The translations under genes and the position numbers were made by a program. From Pseudoduganella umbonata (lineage in GTDB: Bacteria > Pseudomonadota > Gammaproteobacteria > Burkholderiales > Burkholderiaceae_D): a stretch of 64,000 nucleotides of DNA. Below, one piece after another: positions 9,001 to 17,521 of this stretch (within the stretch, counting starts at the first letter, position 1; each line of letters starts with the position of its first letter). The stretch spans positions 335,254 to 399,253 of the forward strand of contig NZ_JACHXS010000007.1 in the NCBI RefSeq assembly GCF_014192225.1, read 5' to 3'. A model generated the notes under the pieces. The model was given only the letters and a program-made list of their open reading frames with translations. It ran no database searches and was not told the DNA's origin.

Positions 9001-9456
9001 TTACTTCGGCATCACCACCGAGTCGATCACGTGGATCACGCCGTTGTCCGCCGCGATATCGGTCTTCACGACATTGGCCTTGTCGACCATGACCTTGCCG
9101 CTGCTGGCGGTCACGGTCAGGTTCGCGCCTTCGACCGTTTTCACGGCGCCCGGCTTCACGTCGGCCGCCATCACCTTGCCCGGCACCACGTGGTACGTCA
9201 GCACCTTCGCCAGCGCGGCCTTGTCTTTCAGCAGCGCGTCCAGCTTGGCCTTCGGCACCTTGGCAAAGGCCGCATCGGTCGGCGCAAACACGGTGAACGG
9301 GCCAGGGCCCTTCAGCGTTTCCGTCAGGCCGGCAGCCTCCACCGCCGTCACCAGGGTATTGAACGTACCGGCGGACTTGGCGGTATCGACGATATTGGCC
9401 GCCTGCGCAGCCCCGAAGGCCAGGCCGAAGACTGCCGTGAACAGGATTTTCTTCAT
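9001..9456 (-). CDS. Secreted fasciclin (FAS1) domain protein
   Basis: A 151-residue protein: a signal peptide (MKKILFTAVFGLAFGAAQA-A) followed by one FAS1 domain. Both conserved FAS1 boxes are visible: H1 GPFTVFAPTDAAFAKVP and H2 NGVIHVIDSVVMPK at the very end, with TYHVVPGKV between them. Such small bacterial FAS1 proteins are periplasmic or secreted and thought to mediate adhesion or envelope interactions; several are induced by stress. The start is set by GAGAGGAA eight bases before the ATG at 9456. It is divergent from the MerR-type regulator, and a GGTTGAACC motif lies between them. Confidence 0.92.
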   Translation of the reverse strand: MKKILFTAVFGLAFGAAQAANIVDTAKSAGTFNTLVTAVEAAGLTETLKGPGPFTVFAPTDAAFAKVPKAKLDALLKDKAALAKVLTYHVVPGKVMAADVKPGAVKTVEGANLTVTASSGKVMVDKANVVKTDIAADNGVIHVIDSVVMPK

Positions 9457-9487
9457 TTTCAGTTTCCTCTCAAGTGGATCGAACAAT

Positions 9488-9596
9488 GGTTGAACCGTTA
9501 TATTGCCAACACATTGTGCAATTTAAGTTCTGCACGATTGAATGTCCATGGATTGACGCGGTATGATGCGATATTAATGGTTCAACGTCGGTTCAA
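9488..9596. promoter_or_regulatory. Shared operator region: GGTTCAA repeats between fasciclin and MerR-type genes
   Basis: GGTTGAACC (9488-9496) lies beside a TATAAC -10-like element reading toward the fasciclin gene. Two direct GGTTCAA copies start at 9579 and 9590, 11 bases apart (one helical turn), between the regulator's promoter and its start codon. The motif occurs in both orientations on both sides of the intergenic space. This is the arrangement expected for an autoregulated divergent promoter pair. That the MerR-type protein binds here is inference. Confidence 0.5.
9538..9567 (+). promoter_or_regulatory. Candidate sigma-70 promoter of the MerR-type regulator
   Basis: TTGAAT (9538-9543) and TATGAT (9562-9567) are separated by 18 bases, a good match to sigma-70 consensus. 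The predicted start near 9574 gives a short leader containing the two GGTTCAA repeats. Confidence 0.5.
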
Positions 9597-9599
9597 AAA

Positions 9600-10550
9600 A
9601 TGGATAATACTTCTCAGCAACCACTCTATCGCAGCGGCGTCGCCGCCCGTCTGGCCGGCTTGAGCGTGGAAACGCTGCGCGTCTGGGAGCGCCGCTACGG
9701 CGTATCGGAAACCCAGCGGTCCGAACGCGGCCAGCGCCTGTACACGGCCGGGCAGGTCCGCCGCCTCGGACTCCTGAAACAGCTGGTCGACAATGGCCAT
9801 CCGATCGGCACGCTGGCGGCCTTGCCGCTGGAGCGGCTGGAAGAACTGGCGGGCGTGCGCGGGAGTGCTCCCGCGGCGCTGATGGCATTGCTGCGCGTGG
9901 CATTGGTGGGCGAAACGCTGGCGCGGCGGGTCGCCGCCACCGGCAATGGCCTGGAAGTGCAGCGTGTCGCGGCGCGCCTGGATGGCGACCTCGCGGCGCT
10001 GCAGGGCGCGTCGGTGGACGTGCTGCTGGTGGAGTTGCCCGAGCCGGACGAGACGATGGTGCCGCTGGTGGCGGCGGCGCGCGCGGCGGCCGGTGCGGCG
10101 GCGGTGGTGGTGCTGTACCGCTTCTGCGCCAGCGCCACGATCCGTGCGCTGCGCGCGCAGGACTTCATGGTGGCCCGCATGCCGTCGGAGATGGGCGAGC
10201 TGGCGCAGCTGTGCCGGGCGGCGCTGTCGGGGCGGCAGTTGCCACCGATCGACCGTACCGCCGAGCCGGTGCCGGCGGTACGCTTCGATGCGGCCGCGCT
10301 GGCCACGATCACGGCGGCCGGCAACCGCGTCGCCTGCGAATGCCCGCGCCACCTGTCCGACCTGCTGCTGATGGTGGGCAGCTTCGAACGCTACAGCGCC
10401 CAATGCGCCTCCCGCAGCGCCGAGGATGCGCAATTGCACCGTGAACTGGGCCATGCCGCCGGCCTGGCGCGCAGCGTGCTCGAGACGGCGATGGAGCGGC
10501 TGGTGGCGGCCGAAGGACTGCCGCTGCCGATCCTGTCGCCCCGGCCGTGA
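9600..10550 (+). CDS. MerR-type regulator with a B12-binding-like C-terminal domain
   Basis: A 316-residue protein. The N-terminus is a MerR winged helix (YRSGVAARLAGLSVETLRVW then ERRYGV, and GQRLYTAGQVRRL), residues about 8-75. The remaining 240 residues resemble the helical-bundle plus cobalamin-binding fold of CarH/LitR regulators (DVLLVELPEPDETMVPL, then VVVLYRFCASATIRALRAQD). I do not see the cobalamin-ligating His motif, so any ligand may differ or be absent. CarH/LitR proteins repress light- or stress-induced genes. The divergent fasciclin gene is the obvious target candidate. The ATG at 9600 follows the second GGTTCAA repeat, so binding there could block its own translation or transcription. 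Confidence 0.75.
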   Translation: MDNTSQQPLYRSGVAARLAGLSVETLRVWERRYGVSETQRSERGQRLYTAGQVRRLGLLKQLVDNGHPIGTLAALPLERLEELAGVRGSAPAALMALLRVALVGETLARRVAATGNGLEVQRVAARLDGDLAALQGASVDVLLVELPEPDETMVPLVAAARAAAGAAAVVVLYRFCASATIRALRAQDFMVARMPSEMGELAQLCRAALSGRQLPPIDRTAEPVPAVRFDAAALATITAAGNRVACECPRHLSDLLLMVGSFERYSAQCASRSAEDAQLHRELGHAAGLARSVLETAMERLVAAEGLPLPILSPRP

Positions 10551-10593
10551 TCGTCCCGCCCTGACCTCCGGGCGCGTGTCGGCTGCGCGCCAC

Positions 10594-10654
10594 TACGTCA
10601 CCTTACGTATGTCCTTCCGCGCCCCGGTTGGTGATGATGTGTCTACAACATCAC
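10594..10654 (+). promoter_or_regulatory. Two dyads in the leader region of the porin-urt cluster
   Basis: TACGTCACCTTACGTA (10594-10609) contains repeated TACGT half-sites. Further down, GTGATGATGT-GTCT-ACAACATCAC (10631-10654) is an inverted repeat matching at 9 of 10 positions, ending 12 bases before the porin's ribosome binding site. Either could be an operator, and the second could fold in RNA. No clear sigma-54 (GG-N10-GC) promoter was identified. Confidence 0.35.
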
Positions 10655-10672
10655 ACAACGAAAGGGATGCGA

Positions 10673-11791
10673 ATGAAGCCGATCTGTACACGAGCGCTGC
10701 TTGCCGCCACGTCGCTGGCCGCCTCGCTGGCCGCCTCCGGCGCCCACGCCGGGGCCACGATTCCGTTTGGCGAGGACAAGTCGGTCAGCGTCGGCTTCGG
10801 CATGCGCGGCAGCTACGCCAATATCGAGAACGGCGCGCCGGACGGTTCGCACAGCAACGACTTCAACCTGGACAGCGCGCGCATCTTCCTCGGCGCCTCG
10901 CTGAACAAGAACATCAAGGGCATGTTCAACACCGAGTGGGACGGCGACCGCATCCGCGTGCTCGACGCGGCGGCGCAGTTCGCGATCTCGCCGGAACTGA
11001 ACGTGTGGGCCGGCCGGCTGCTGTCGCCGAGCGACCGCGCCAACATGGCGGGTCCGTACTACTCGCTGGGCGGCGGCTACTGGGCCGGCGTGGCATCCCG
11101 TTACGGCTACAACGGCGGCATCTTCCGGGGCCGGGATGACGGCGTCGTCGTCTGGGGCAACCTGGCCGGCGGCAAGCTGGGCTACTCGTTCGGCGCGTTC
11201 GAAGGCCATACCTTCGGCATCGGCTCGCTGACGGACGACCAGGCCAGGGCCGCCGGCCTCAAGGCATCGGATAAGCCGATGTACGCGGGCCGCCTGCAAT
11301 ACGACTTCTGGGAAGCCGAACCGGGTTACTACGGCACCGGTACCTACCTGGGCAGCAAGGACATCCTCGCCATCGGCCTGGCCGGGCGCCAGCAAAAGGA
11401 CGGCGTGCTGACCACGGCCGCCATCGGCGACTATGAATCCTGGAACGTCGACTTCCTGATGGAGAAGCGCCTCGGTACCGCCGGCGCCGTGTCCATCGAA
11501 GCGGCCTACTACGACTACGACACCGGCAACGCCGTGCTTGCCGAGCAGGGCAAGGCCTGGTCCGCCGGCGGCGGCTACATCTTCCCGATTGCCCTCGGCA
11601 GCCTGCAACCCTACGTGCGCTATCAGAAATTCGAGGCCGACACCGGCATCGACACGCGCCAGGAAGACGTGGGCGTGAACTGGATCATCGACGGCTACAA
11701 CGCGCAGCTCGGCGCCGTGTACTCGCGCACAAAGATGACCCGTGCTTCCGACCAGTCGCGCTTCGTTGTCGCGCTCCAGCTCCAGTATTGA
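10673..11791 (+). CDS. Outer-membrane porin-like protein of the urea uptake cluster
   Basis: A 372-residue exported protein with signal peptide ending ASGAHA-G and a mature sequence rich in alternating aromatic/polar beta strands, ending in VVALQLQY with the terminal aromatic of outer-membrane barrels. Repeated YDY, GGGY and YVRYQKFEAD segments fit a 14-18-strand porin. It immediately precedes urtA (28 bases), so it probably gives urea or another small nitrogen compound passage across the outer membrane. The start at 10673 is chosen because AAAGGG lies six bases upstream; an ATG at 10667 touches that site and is too close. Confidence 0.75.
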   Translation: MKPICTRALLAATSLAASLAASGAHAGATIPFGEDKSVSVGFGMRGSYANIENGAPDGSHSNDFNLDSARIFLGASLNKNIKGMFNTEWDGDRIRVLDAAAQFAISPELNVWAGRLLSPSDRANMAGPYYSLGGGYWAGVASRYGYNGGIFRGRDDGVVVWGNLAGGKLGYSFGAFEGHTFGIGSLTDDQARAAGLKASDKPMYAGRLQYDFWEAEPGYYGTGTYLGSKDILAIGLAGRQQKDGVLTTAAIGDYESWNVDFLMEKRLGTAGAVSIEAAYYDYDTGNAVLAEQGKAWSAGGGYIFPIALGSLQPYVRYQKFEADTGIDTRQEDVGVNWIIDGYNAQLGAVYSRTKMTRASDQSRFVVALQLQY

Positions 11792-11819
11792 TATCAACCC
11801 ATTGATGAAGAGGACTACC

Positions 11820-13067
11820 ATGCAAACCCGCCGCCATTTCGTCACTTCCATTGCCGCTGCCGCCGCCCTGTGCGCTGCCGGCCTGCCCGCCTACGCCGCC
11901 GACACGATCAAGGTCGGCATCCTGCATTCGCTGTCCGGCACCATGGCGATTTCCGAAACGTCGCTGAAGGACGTGGCCCTGATGACGATCGACGAGATCA
12001 ACGCCAAGGGCGGCGTGATGGGCAAGAAGCTCGAAGCCGTCGTGGTCGACCCGGCGTCGAACTGGCCGCTGTTCGCCGAGAAGGCACGCCAGCTCGTTTC
12101 CAAGGACAAGGTGGCCGCGGTGTTCGGCTGCTGGACGTCGGTCTCGCGCAAATCCGTGCTGCCGGTATTCAAGGAGACCAACAGCCTGCTGTTCTACCCG
12201 GTGCAGTACGAGGGCGAGGAACTGGAAAAGAACGTGTTCTACACGGGTGCGGCGCCGAACCAGCAGGCGATTCCCGCGGTGGAATACCTGATGAGCAAGG
12301 ATGGCGGCGGCGCCAAGCGCTTCGTGCTGCTGGGCACCGACTACGTGTACCCGCGCACCACCAACAAGATCCTGCGCGCCTTCCTGAAATCGAAGGGTGT
12401 CAAGGACAGCGACATCCAGGAAGTCTATACGCCGTTCGGCCACGCCGACTACCAGACCATCGTCGCCAACATCAAGAAGTTTTCCGCCGGCGGCAAGACG
12501 GCCGTGGTGTCGACCATCAATGGCGATTCCAACGTGCCGTTCTACAAGGAGCTGGGCAATGCGGGACTGAAGGCGACCGACGTGCCCGTGGTGGCATTCT
12601 CGGTCGGCGAGGAAGAGCTGCGCGGCGTGGACACCAAGCCGCTGCTGGGCCACCTGGCCGCGTGGAATTACTTTGAATCCGTGAAGAACCCGACCAACGC
12701 CTCGTTCGTGAAGAAGTGGAAGGCCTATGCGGCGGCGAAGAAATTGCCGAACGCGGCGACCGCGGTGACGAACGACCCGATGGAGGCAACCTATGTCGGC
12801 ATCCACATGTGGGCGCAGGCCGTCGAGAAAGCCAAATCCACCGATACCGACAAGGTGATCGCGGCGATGGCCGGCCAGACGTTCAAGGCGCCTTCGGGCT
12901 ACACGCTGACGATGGACATGACCAACCACCACCTGCACAAGCCGGTGATGATCGGCGAGATCAAGAGCGACGGCCAGTTCTCGGTTGTGTGGAAGACCAA
13001 GGAACCGGTGCGCGCGCAGCCATGGAGCCCGTTCATCCAGGGTAACGAGGGCAAGCAGAAGCTGTGA
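11820..13067 (+). CDS. urtA: Urea ABC transporter substrate-binding protein UrtA
   Basis: A 415-residue periplasmic binding protein of the branched-chain amino acid/urea family. It has a Tat-like N-terminus (MQTRRHFVTSIAAAAALCAA), then DTIKVGILHSLSGTMAISET at the mature start, VFGCWTSVSRKSVLPVF, LFYPVQYEGEE and NDPMEATYVGIHMWAQA, which are hallmarks of UrtA rather than LivK. It should capture urea in the periplasm and hand it to UrtBC. GAAGAGGAC precedes the ATG at 11820. It is the second gene of the cluster; a 207-base spacer rich in palindromes separates it from urtB. Confidence 0.96.
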   Translation: MQTRRHFVTSIAAAAALCAAGLPAYAADTIKVGILHSLSGTMAISETSLKDVALMTIDEINAKGGVMGKKLEAVVVDPASNWPLFAEKARQLVSKDKVAAVFGCWTSVSRKSVLPVFKETNSLLFYPVQYEGEELEKNVFYTGAAPNQQAIPAVEYLMSKDGGGAKRFVLLGTDYVYPRTTNKILRAFLKSKGVKDSDIQEVYTPFGHADYQTIVANIKKFSAGGKTAVVSTINGDSNVPFYKELGNAGLKATDVPVVAFSVGEEELRGVDTKPLLGHLAAWNYFESVKNPTNASFVKKWKAYAAAKKLPNAATAVTNDPMEATYVGIHMWAQAVEKAKSTDTDKVIAAMAGQTFKAPSGYTLTMDMTNHHLHKPVMIGEIKSDGQFSVVWKTKEPVRAQPWSPFIQGNEGKQKL

Positions 13068-13124
13068 TGGCACCACGGTAGTACCAGCTGGAATAAGACG
13101 GATGCGGGAACAGCCCGCGGCAGA

Positions 13125-13218
13125 GGGGACTGTCCCCGGTTCACTCGCTTGGGGACTGTCCCCGGTGATCCGCCCGGCCGCCAGAAACCGGTGTCCGACA
13201 CCCTTGGTGTCCGACACC
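13125..13218. repeat. Four 13-bp intergenic palindromes between urtA and urtB
   Basis: GGGGACTGTCCCC occurs at 13125-13137 and 13151-13163. GGTGTCCGACACC occurs at 13190-13202 and 13206-13218. All are perfect palindromes around a single centre base and share the plan GGnGnC-n-GnCnCC. The spacer also holds TAGTACCAGC upstream, found inverted in the spacer after urtE. They belong to the palindrome family seen at 17675-17790 and 52363-52375. Confidence 0.8.
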
Positions 13219-13274
13219 AGCTGTTATCGAACGCTGCTGGTCCGCGTTTGCAATCTTCACTACGGAAGCCCGAT

Positions 13275-14885
13275 ATGGCGCATCTCCTCCGAATCCTCGC
13301 CGCGTCGCTGATACTGGGCTTCGCAGCCCTCTCGGCGCACGCAGCGATCGACCCGAACCTCCTGAAACCCCTGGCGGGCGACGACCCCGATGCGCGCATC
13401 GAGGCTGTCGCCCGCATCGCCGCGCTGGCCAACGACGATGCCCGCAAGGTGCTGCAGGCGCTGAAGGACGACAGCCTGTACACGACGCCCGACGGCGGCG
13501 TGCTGGTGGTCACCGACGACAGCGGCTGGAACCCGGCCACGGGTGCCACCGGTCCGCTGCCGGACGGTGTCGACGGGGTTGTCGTCAACAACCGCCTGCG
13601 CGGCGCGGTGGATGGCGCGCTGTCCGGCATGGCGCTGCTGTCGCCGGACGTCGCACAGCGCCGCGCCGCCGCCGAAGCCTTGCTGGAGCGCGGTGTCTCG
13701 CCGGAGCAGCTGCTGCTGGTGACCAAGGCGCTGGCCGTGGAAACCGACGCGGGCATCAGGGCCACGCTGCAATCGGCGAAGGCGGTGGCCGACCTGCAGT
13801 CGCCCGATGCCGCCGTGCGCAAGGCGGCCGTGCTCGCGCTGGCCGATACCGGCACCGCGTCGCTGCGCCCGCAACTGCAGGCCATGCTGGAAAAGAACGC
13901 CGACGGCAGCTACGCGGAGCCGGACGGCGACCTGCGCCTGGCCGCGGCCAACACGCTCAACGAGATCGACAGCCGCGTGTCGCGGGCCGAATTCGTGGGC
14001 AACCTGTTCTACGGCCTGTCGCTGGGCAGCGTGCTGCTGCTGGCGGCGCTGGGCCTGGCGATCACGTTCGGCCTGATGGGCATCATCAACATGGCGCACG
14101 GCGAGCTGCTGATGATCGGCGCCTACACCACCTACCTGGTGCAGGCGGTGTTCCGCCAGTATTTCCCCGGTGCGCTCGACTGGTACCTGGTCGCCGCGCT
14201 GCCGTGCGCCTTCTTCGTGGCATTCGCCGTCGGCGTGCTGCTCGAGCGCACCGTCATCCGCTGGCTGTACGGCCGCCCGCTGGAAACGCTGCTGGCCACC
14301 TGGGGCATCAGCCTGATCCTGATGCAGTCGGTGCGTACCGTGTTCGGCGCGCAGAACGTGGAAGTGGCCAATCCTTCGTGGATGGCCGGCGGCGTCACCG
14401 TCATGGGCTCGCTGGTGCTGCCGTACAGCCGCATCGCGATCATCATCTTTGCCGCCCTCGTCGTGGCTGCCGTCTGGCTGATCCTCAATAAAACGCGCCT
14501 CGGCCTGTTCGTGCGCGCCGTGATGCAGAACCGCCGCATGGCCGACTGCGTGGGCGTGCCCACCAGCCGGATCGACATGATGACGTTCGGCCTCGGGTCC
14601 GGCATCGCCGGCCTGGGCGGCGTGGCGCTGTCCCAGATCGGCAACGTGGGGCCGGACCTGGGCCAGGCCTATATCGTCGACTCGTTCATGGTGGTGGTGC
14701 TGGGCGGCGTCGGCCAGCTGGCCGGCACCGTGATCGGCGCGCTGGGCCTGGGCGAAGTCAACAAATTCCTGGAACCCGTGGCTGGCGCCGTGCTGGGCAA
14801 GATCGCGATCCTCGTCTTCATCATCATCTTCATCCAGCGCCGGCCGCAAGGCATGTTCGCGCTGAAGGGAAGGAGCGTCGAATGA
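13275..14885 (+). CDS. urtB: Urea ABC transporter permease UrtB
   Basis: A 536-residue permease. A signal/anchor sequence is followed by a roughly 230-residue periplasmic, HEAT-like N-terminal extension (repeated DARIEAVARIAALANDD-type helices) typical of UrtB and absent from LivH. The LivH-like membrane domain then begins FYGLSLGSVLLLAALGLAIT and includes FGLMGIINMAHGELLMIGAY and GLGGVALSQIGNVGPDLGQ. It forms the channel with UrtC. GGAAG six bases before the ATG at 13275 sets the start; the frame is open further upstream through the palindromes. Its stop overlaps the urtC start (ATGA). Confidence 0.95.
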   Translation: MAHLLRILAASLILGFAALSAHAAIDPNLLKPLAGDDPDARIEAVARIAALANDDARKVLQALKDDSLYTTPDGGVLVVTDDSGWNPATGATGPLPDGVDGVVVNNRLRGAVDGALSGMALLSPDVAQRRAAAEALLERGVSPEQLLLVTKALAVETDAGIRATLQSAKAVADLQSPDAAVRKAAVLALADTGTASLRPQLQAMLEKNADGSYAEPDGDLRLAAANTLNEIDSRVSRAEFVGNLFYGLSLGSVLLLAALGLAITFGLMGIINMAHGELLMIGAYTTYLVQAVFRQYFPGALDWYLVAALPCAFFVAFAVGVLLERTVIRWLYGRPLETLLATWGISLILMQSVRTVFGAQNVEVANPSWMAGGVTVMGSLVLPYSRIAIIIFAALVVAAVWLILNKTRLGLFVRAVMQNRRMADCVGVPTSRIDMMTFGLGSGIAGLGGVALSQIGNVGPDLGQAYIVDSFMVVVLGGVGQLAGTVIGALGLGEVNKFLEPVAGAVLGKIAILVFIIIFIQRRPQGMFALKGRSVE

Positions 14886-16027
14886 ACGCCCGCATCGCTT
14901 CACGAAAATCATTGTTTTCAAGACGTGCCTGGACCGCGCTGGCCGTGGTCACCATGGTGGCCGCCGCGCTGCCCCTGCTGAACCTCGTGTTCCCGGCCGG
15001 CCATGCACTGCACATCTCCAGCTACGTATTGGGACTGGTGGCCAAGTTCATGTGCTTCGCGCTGGCCGCGCTGGCGCTCGACCTGGTGTGGGGCTACACC
15101 GGCATCCTGTCGCTGGGCCATGGCCTGTTCTTCGCGCTGGGCGGCTATGCGCACGGCATGTACCTGATGCGCGCCATCGGCCGCGACGGCGTCTACCAGA
15201 GCCACCTGCCGGACTTCATGGTCTTCCTCGACTGGAAGGAGTACCCGTGGTACTGGGCGATGACGGACAACTTCTGGTACTGCATGCTGCTGGTGGTGCT
15301 GGTGCCGGGCGTGCTGGCCTTCGTGTTCGGCTACTTCGCGTTCCGCTCGCGCATCAAGGGCGTGTACTTCTCGATCATCACGCAGGCGCTGACGTATGCG
15401 GCGATGCTGCTGTTCTTCCGCAACGATACCGGCTTCGGCGGCAATAACGGGTTCACCGACTTCAAGCGCATCCTCGGCTTCGACATCACGGCGCCGGCCA
15501 CCCGGGCGGTACTGTACATCGTCACGCTGGCATTCCTGGTCGGTGCGCTGGTGCTGTGCAGGTGGATCGTCACGTCGCGCCTCGGCCGCGTGCTGCAGGG
15601 CGTGCGCGACTCGGAATCGCGGCTGATGTTCATCGGCTACGACCCTCTGTGGTTCAAGCTGTTCGTGTGGACGCTGTCCGCCGTACTGTGCGGGATCGCC
15701 GGCGCGCTGTACGTGCCGCAGGTGGGCATCATCAATCCTTCCGAAATGTCGGCCGCGAACTCGATCGAGATGGTGGTGTGGGTGGCGATCGGCGGGCGCG
15801 GCACGCTGGTCGGCCCGATCGTCGGCGCGTTCACCGTCAACGGTCTGAAGAGCTGGTTTACCGCCTCGTTCCCCGACCTGTGGCTGTTTGCCCTGGGCCT
15901 GCTGTTCATCCTGGTCACGCTGTTCATGCGCAAGGGCATCCTGGGATTGTTCGAGGACCTGAAAGCGCTGCGGCGCAAGACGCCGGCCGACGCGCCGGTG
16001 GAAGAAAAATCGAAGGAGGCCGCATGA
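14882..16027 (+). CDS. urtC: Urea ABC transporter permease UrtC
   Basis: A 381-residue LivM-like permease with about ten membrane helices. Diagnostic segments are FALAALALDLVWGYTGILSL, GHGLFFALGGYAHGMYLMR, FGYFAFRSRIKGVYFSIITQ and GFGGNNGFTDFK. The basic and charged C-terminus (LRRKTPADAPVEEKSKEAA) is cytoplasmic. It pairs with UrtB in the inner membrane. Start and stop both overlap the neighbouring genes by four bases (ATGA), indicating translational coupling within one transcript. Confidence 0.95.
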   Translation: MNARIASRKSLFSRRAWTALAVVTMVAAALPLLNLVFPAGHALHISSYVLGLVAKFMCFALAALALDLVWGYTGILSLGHGLFFALGGYAHGMYLMRAIGRDGVYQSHLPDFMVFLDWKEYPWYWAMTDNFWYCMLLVVLVPGVLAFVFGYFAFRSRIKGVYFSIITQALTYAAMLLFFRNDTGFGGNNGFTDFKRILGFDITAPATRAVLYIVTLAFLVGALVLCRWIVTSRLGRVLQGVRDSESRLMFIGYDPLWFKLFVWTLSAVLCGIAGALYVPQVGIINPSEMSAANSIEMVVWVAIGGRGTLVGPIVGAFTVNGLKSWFTASFPDLWLFALGLLFILVTLFMRKGILGLFEDLKALRRKTPADAPVEEKSKEAA

Positions 16028-16803
16028 GCGCCTTGAAGCGAGAAGGACTCGACACCACCCACGGCGCGATCCTGTACCTGAGCGACATTACCGTGTCGTT
16101 CGACGGCTTCCGCGCCATCAACAAGCTCAATCTGGACATCTCGGTGGGTGAGCTGCGCTGCATCATCGGCCCGAACGGTGCCGGCAAGACGACGATGATG
16201 GACGTCATCACCGGCAAGACACGGCCGACGTCCGGCACCGCCTTTTTCGGCCAGAACTACGACCTGGCGACGATGACGGAATACGAGATTGCCCATGCCG
16301 GCATCGGCCGCAAGTTCCAGCGCCCCACGGTGTTCGAGCAGCACACGGTGTTCGAGAACCTGGAACTGGCGATGAAGATGGACAAGCGTGTGCGCCCCAC
16401 GCTGTTCGCCCGGCTGACTTCCGAGCAGGAAGACAAGATCGCGTCGATCCTGCGGCTGATCCGGCTGAACGGCCAGGAAGACCGGCTGGCCGGCCTGCTG
16501 TCGCACGGCCAGAAGCAGTGGCTGGAAATCGGCATGCTGCTGATGCAGGAACCGCAGCTGATCCTGCTCGACGAGCCGGTAGCCGGCATGAGCGACGCCG
16601 AAACGGCGCGCACCGCCGAGCTGCTGAACGAGTTGCGCGGCAAGCATTCGATCATGGTCGTCGAACACGACATGGGTTTCGTGACCGAGATCGCCCAGCA
16701 GGGCAAAGTGACCGTGCTGCACGAAGGCTCGGTGCTGGCCGAGGGCCGCATGGACCAGGTGCAGGCCGACGAGCGGGTGATCGACGTGTATCTGGGACGA
16801 TAA
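16024..16803 (+). CDS. urtD: Urea ABC transporter ATPase UrtD
   Basis: A 259-residue ATPase of the LivG type. It shows Walker A GPNGAGKT, a Q-loop region with KFQRPTVFEQHTVFENL, an atypical signature LSHGQKQWLEIG characteristic of UrtD, Walker B LILLDEPVAGM and the switch His in VVEHDMGF. With UrtE it powers urea import by ATP hydrolysis on the cytoplasmic face. Its ATG overlaps the urtC stop. Confidence 0.95.
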   Translation: MSALKREGLDTTHGAILYLSDITVSFDGFRAINKLNLDISVGELRCIIGPNGAGKTTMMDVITGKTRPTSGTAFFGQNYDLATMTEYEIAHAGIGRKFQRPTVFEQHTVFENLELAMKMDKRVRPTLFARLTSEQEDKIASILRLIRLNGQEDRLAGLLSHGQKQWLEIGMLLMQEPQLILLDEPVAGMSDAETARTAELLNELRGKHSIMVVEHDMGFVTEIAQQGKVTVLHEGSVLAEGRMDQVQADERVIDVYLGR

Positions 16804-16822
16804 AGGAAAGGCAGGAACGCAT

Positions 16823-17521
16823 ATGCTGCAAGTCGAACATGTCAACCAGTATTACGGCTCGTCGCACACGCTGCGCGGCGTATCGCTGACGGTGGAAAAA
16901 GGCCAGTGCATGGCGCTGCTGGGCCGCAACGGCGTGGGCAAGACCACGCTGCTGAAATGCCTGATGGGCGTGCTGCCGGTCGCGCGCGGCAAGGTGAGCT
17001 GGAACGGCCGCGACATCACCAAGCTGAAGCCGCACCAGCGCGCCAGGGCGGGCATCGCCTATGTGCCGCAGGGCCGGGAGATCTTCGCCCGGCTGACGGT
17101 CGAGGAAAACCTGACGATGGGCATGGCCACGCTGTCCTCGCGGGAGGCGGCCACGATCAGCGGCGAGGTGTATGAACTGTTCCCGGTGCTGAAGGAAATG
17201 AAGCACCGGCGCGGCGGCGATTTATCCGGCGGCCAGCAGCAGCAGCTGGCGATCGCCCGGGCGATGCTGCAGAAGCCGGGCCTGATCATCCTCGACGAAC
17301 CGACCGAAGGCATCCAGCCGTCGATCATCAAGGATATCGGGCGGGTGATCCGCATGCTGCGCGAACGGGGCGACATGGGCATCCTGCTGTGCGAGCAGTA
17401 CTTCGACTTCGCGCACGAGCTGGCCGACAAGTTCGTGGTCATGTCGCGCGGCGAAGTGGTGGCCAGCGGAGATGCGGCGGAGATGGGCGAGGAGCACGTG
17501 CGGCGGCACCTGGCAGTGTGA
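16823..17521 (+). CDS. urtE: Urea ABC transporter ATPase UrtE
   Basis: A 232-residue LivF-type ATPase: Walker A GRNGVGKTTLLKCLMG, signature LSGGQQQQLAIARAM, Walker B LIILDEPTEGIQPS, and LCEQYFDFA near the end where the UrtE family places its switch region. It starts 19 bases after urtD with AAAGGAAAGGCAGG in the gap. It closes the urt cluster. No urease genes follow in this window, so imported urea must be used by enzymes encoded elsewhere. Confidence 0.95.
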   Translation: MLQVEHVNQYYGSSHTLRGVSLTVEKGQCMALLGRNGVGKTTLLKCLMGVLPVARGKVSWNGRDITKLKPHQRARAGIAYVPQGREIFARLTVEENLTMGMATLSSREAATISGEVYELFPVLKEMKHRRGGDLSGGQQQQLAIARAMLQKPGLIILDEPTEGIQPSIIKDIGRVIRMLRERGDMGILLCEQYFDFAHELADKFVVMSRGEVVASGDAAEMGEEHVRRHLAV

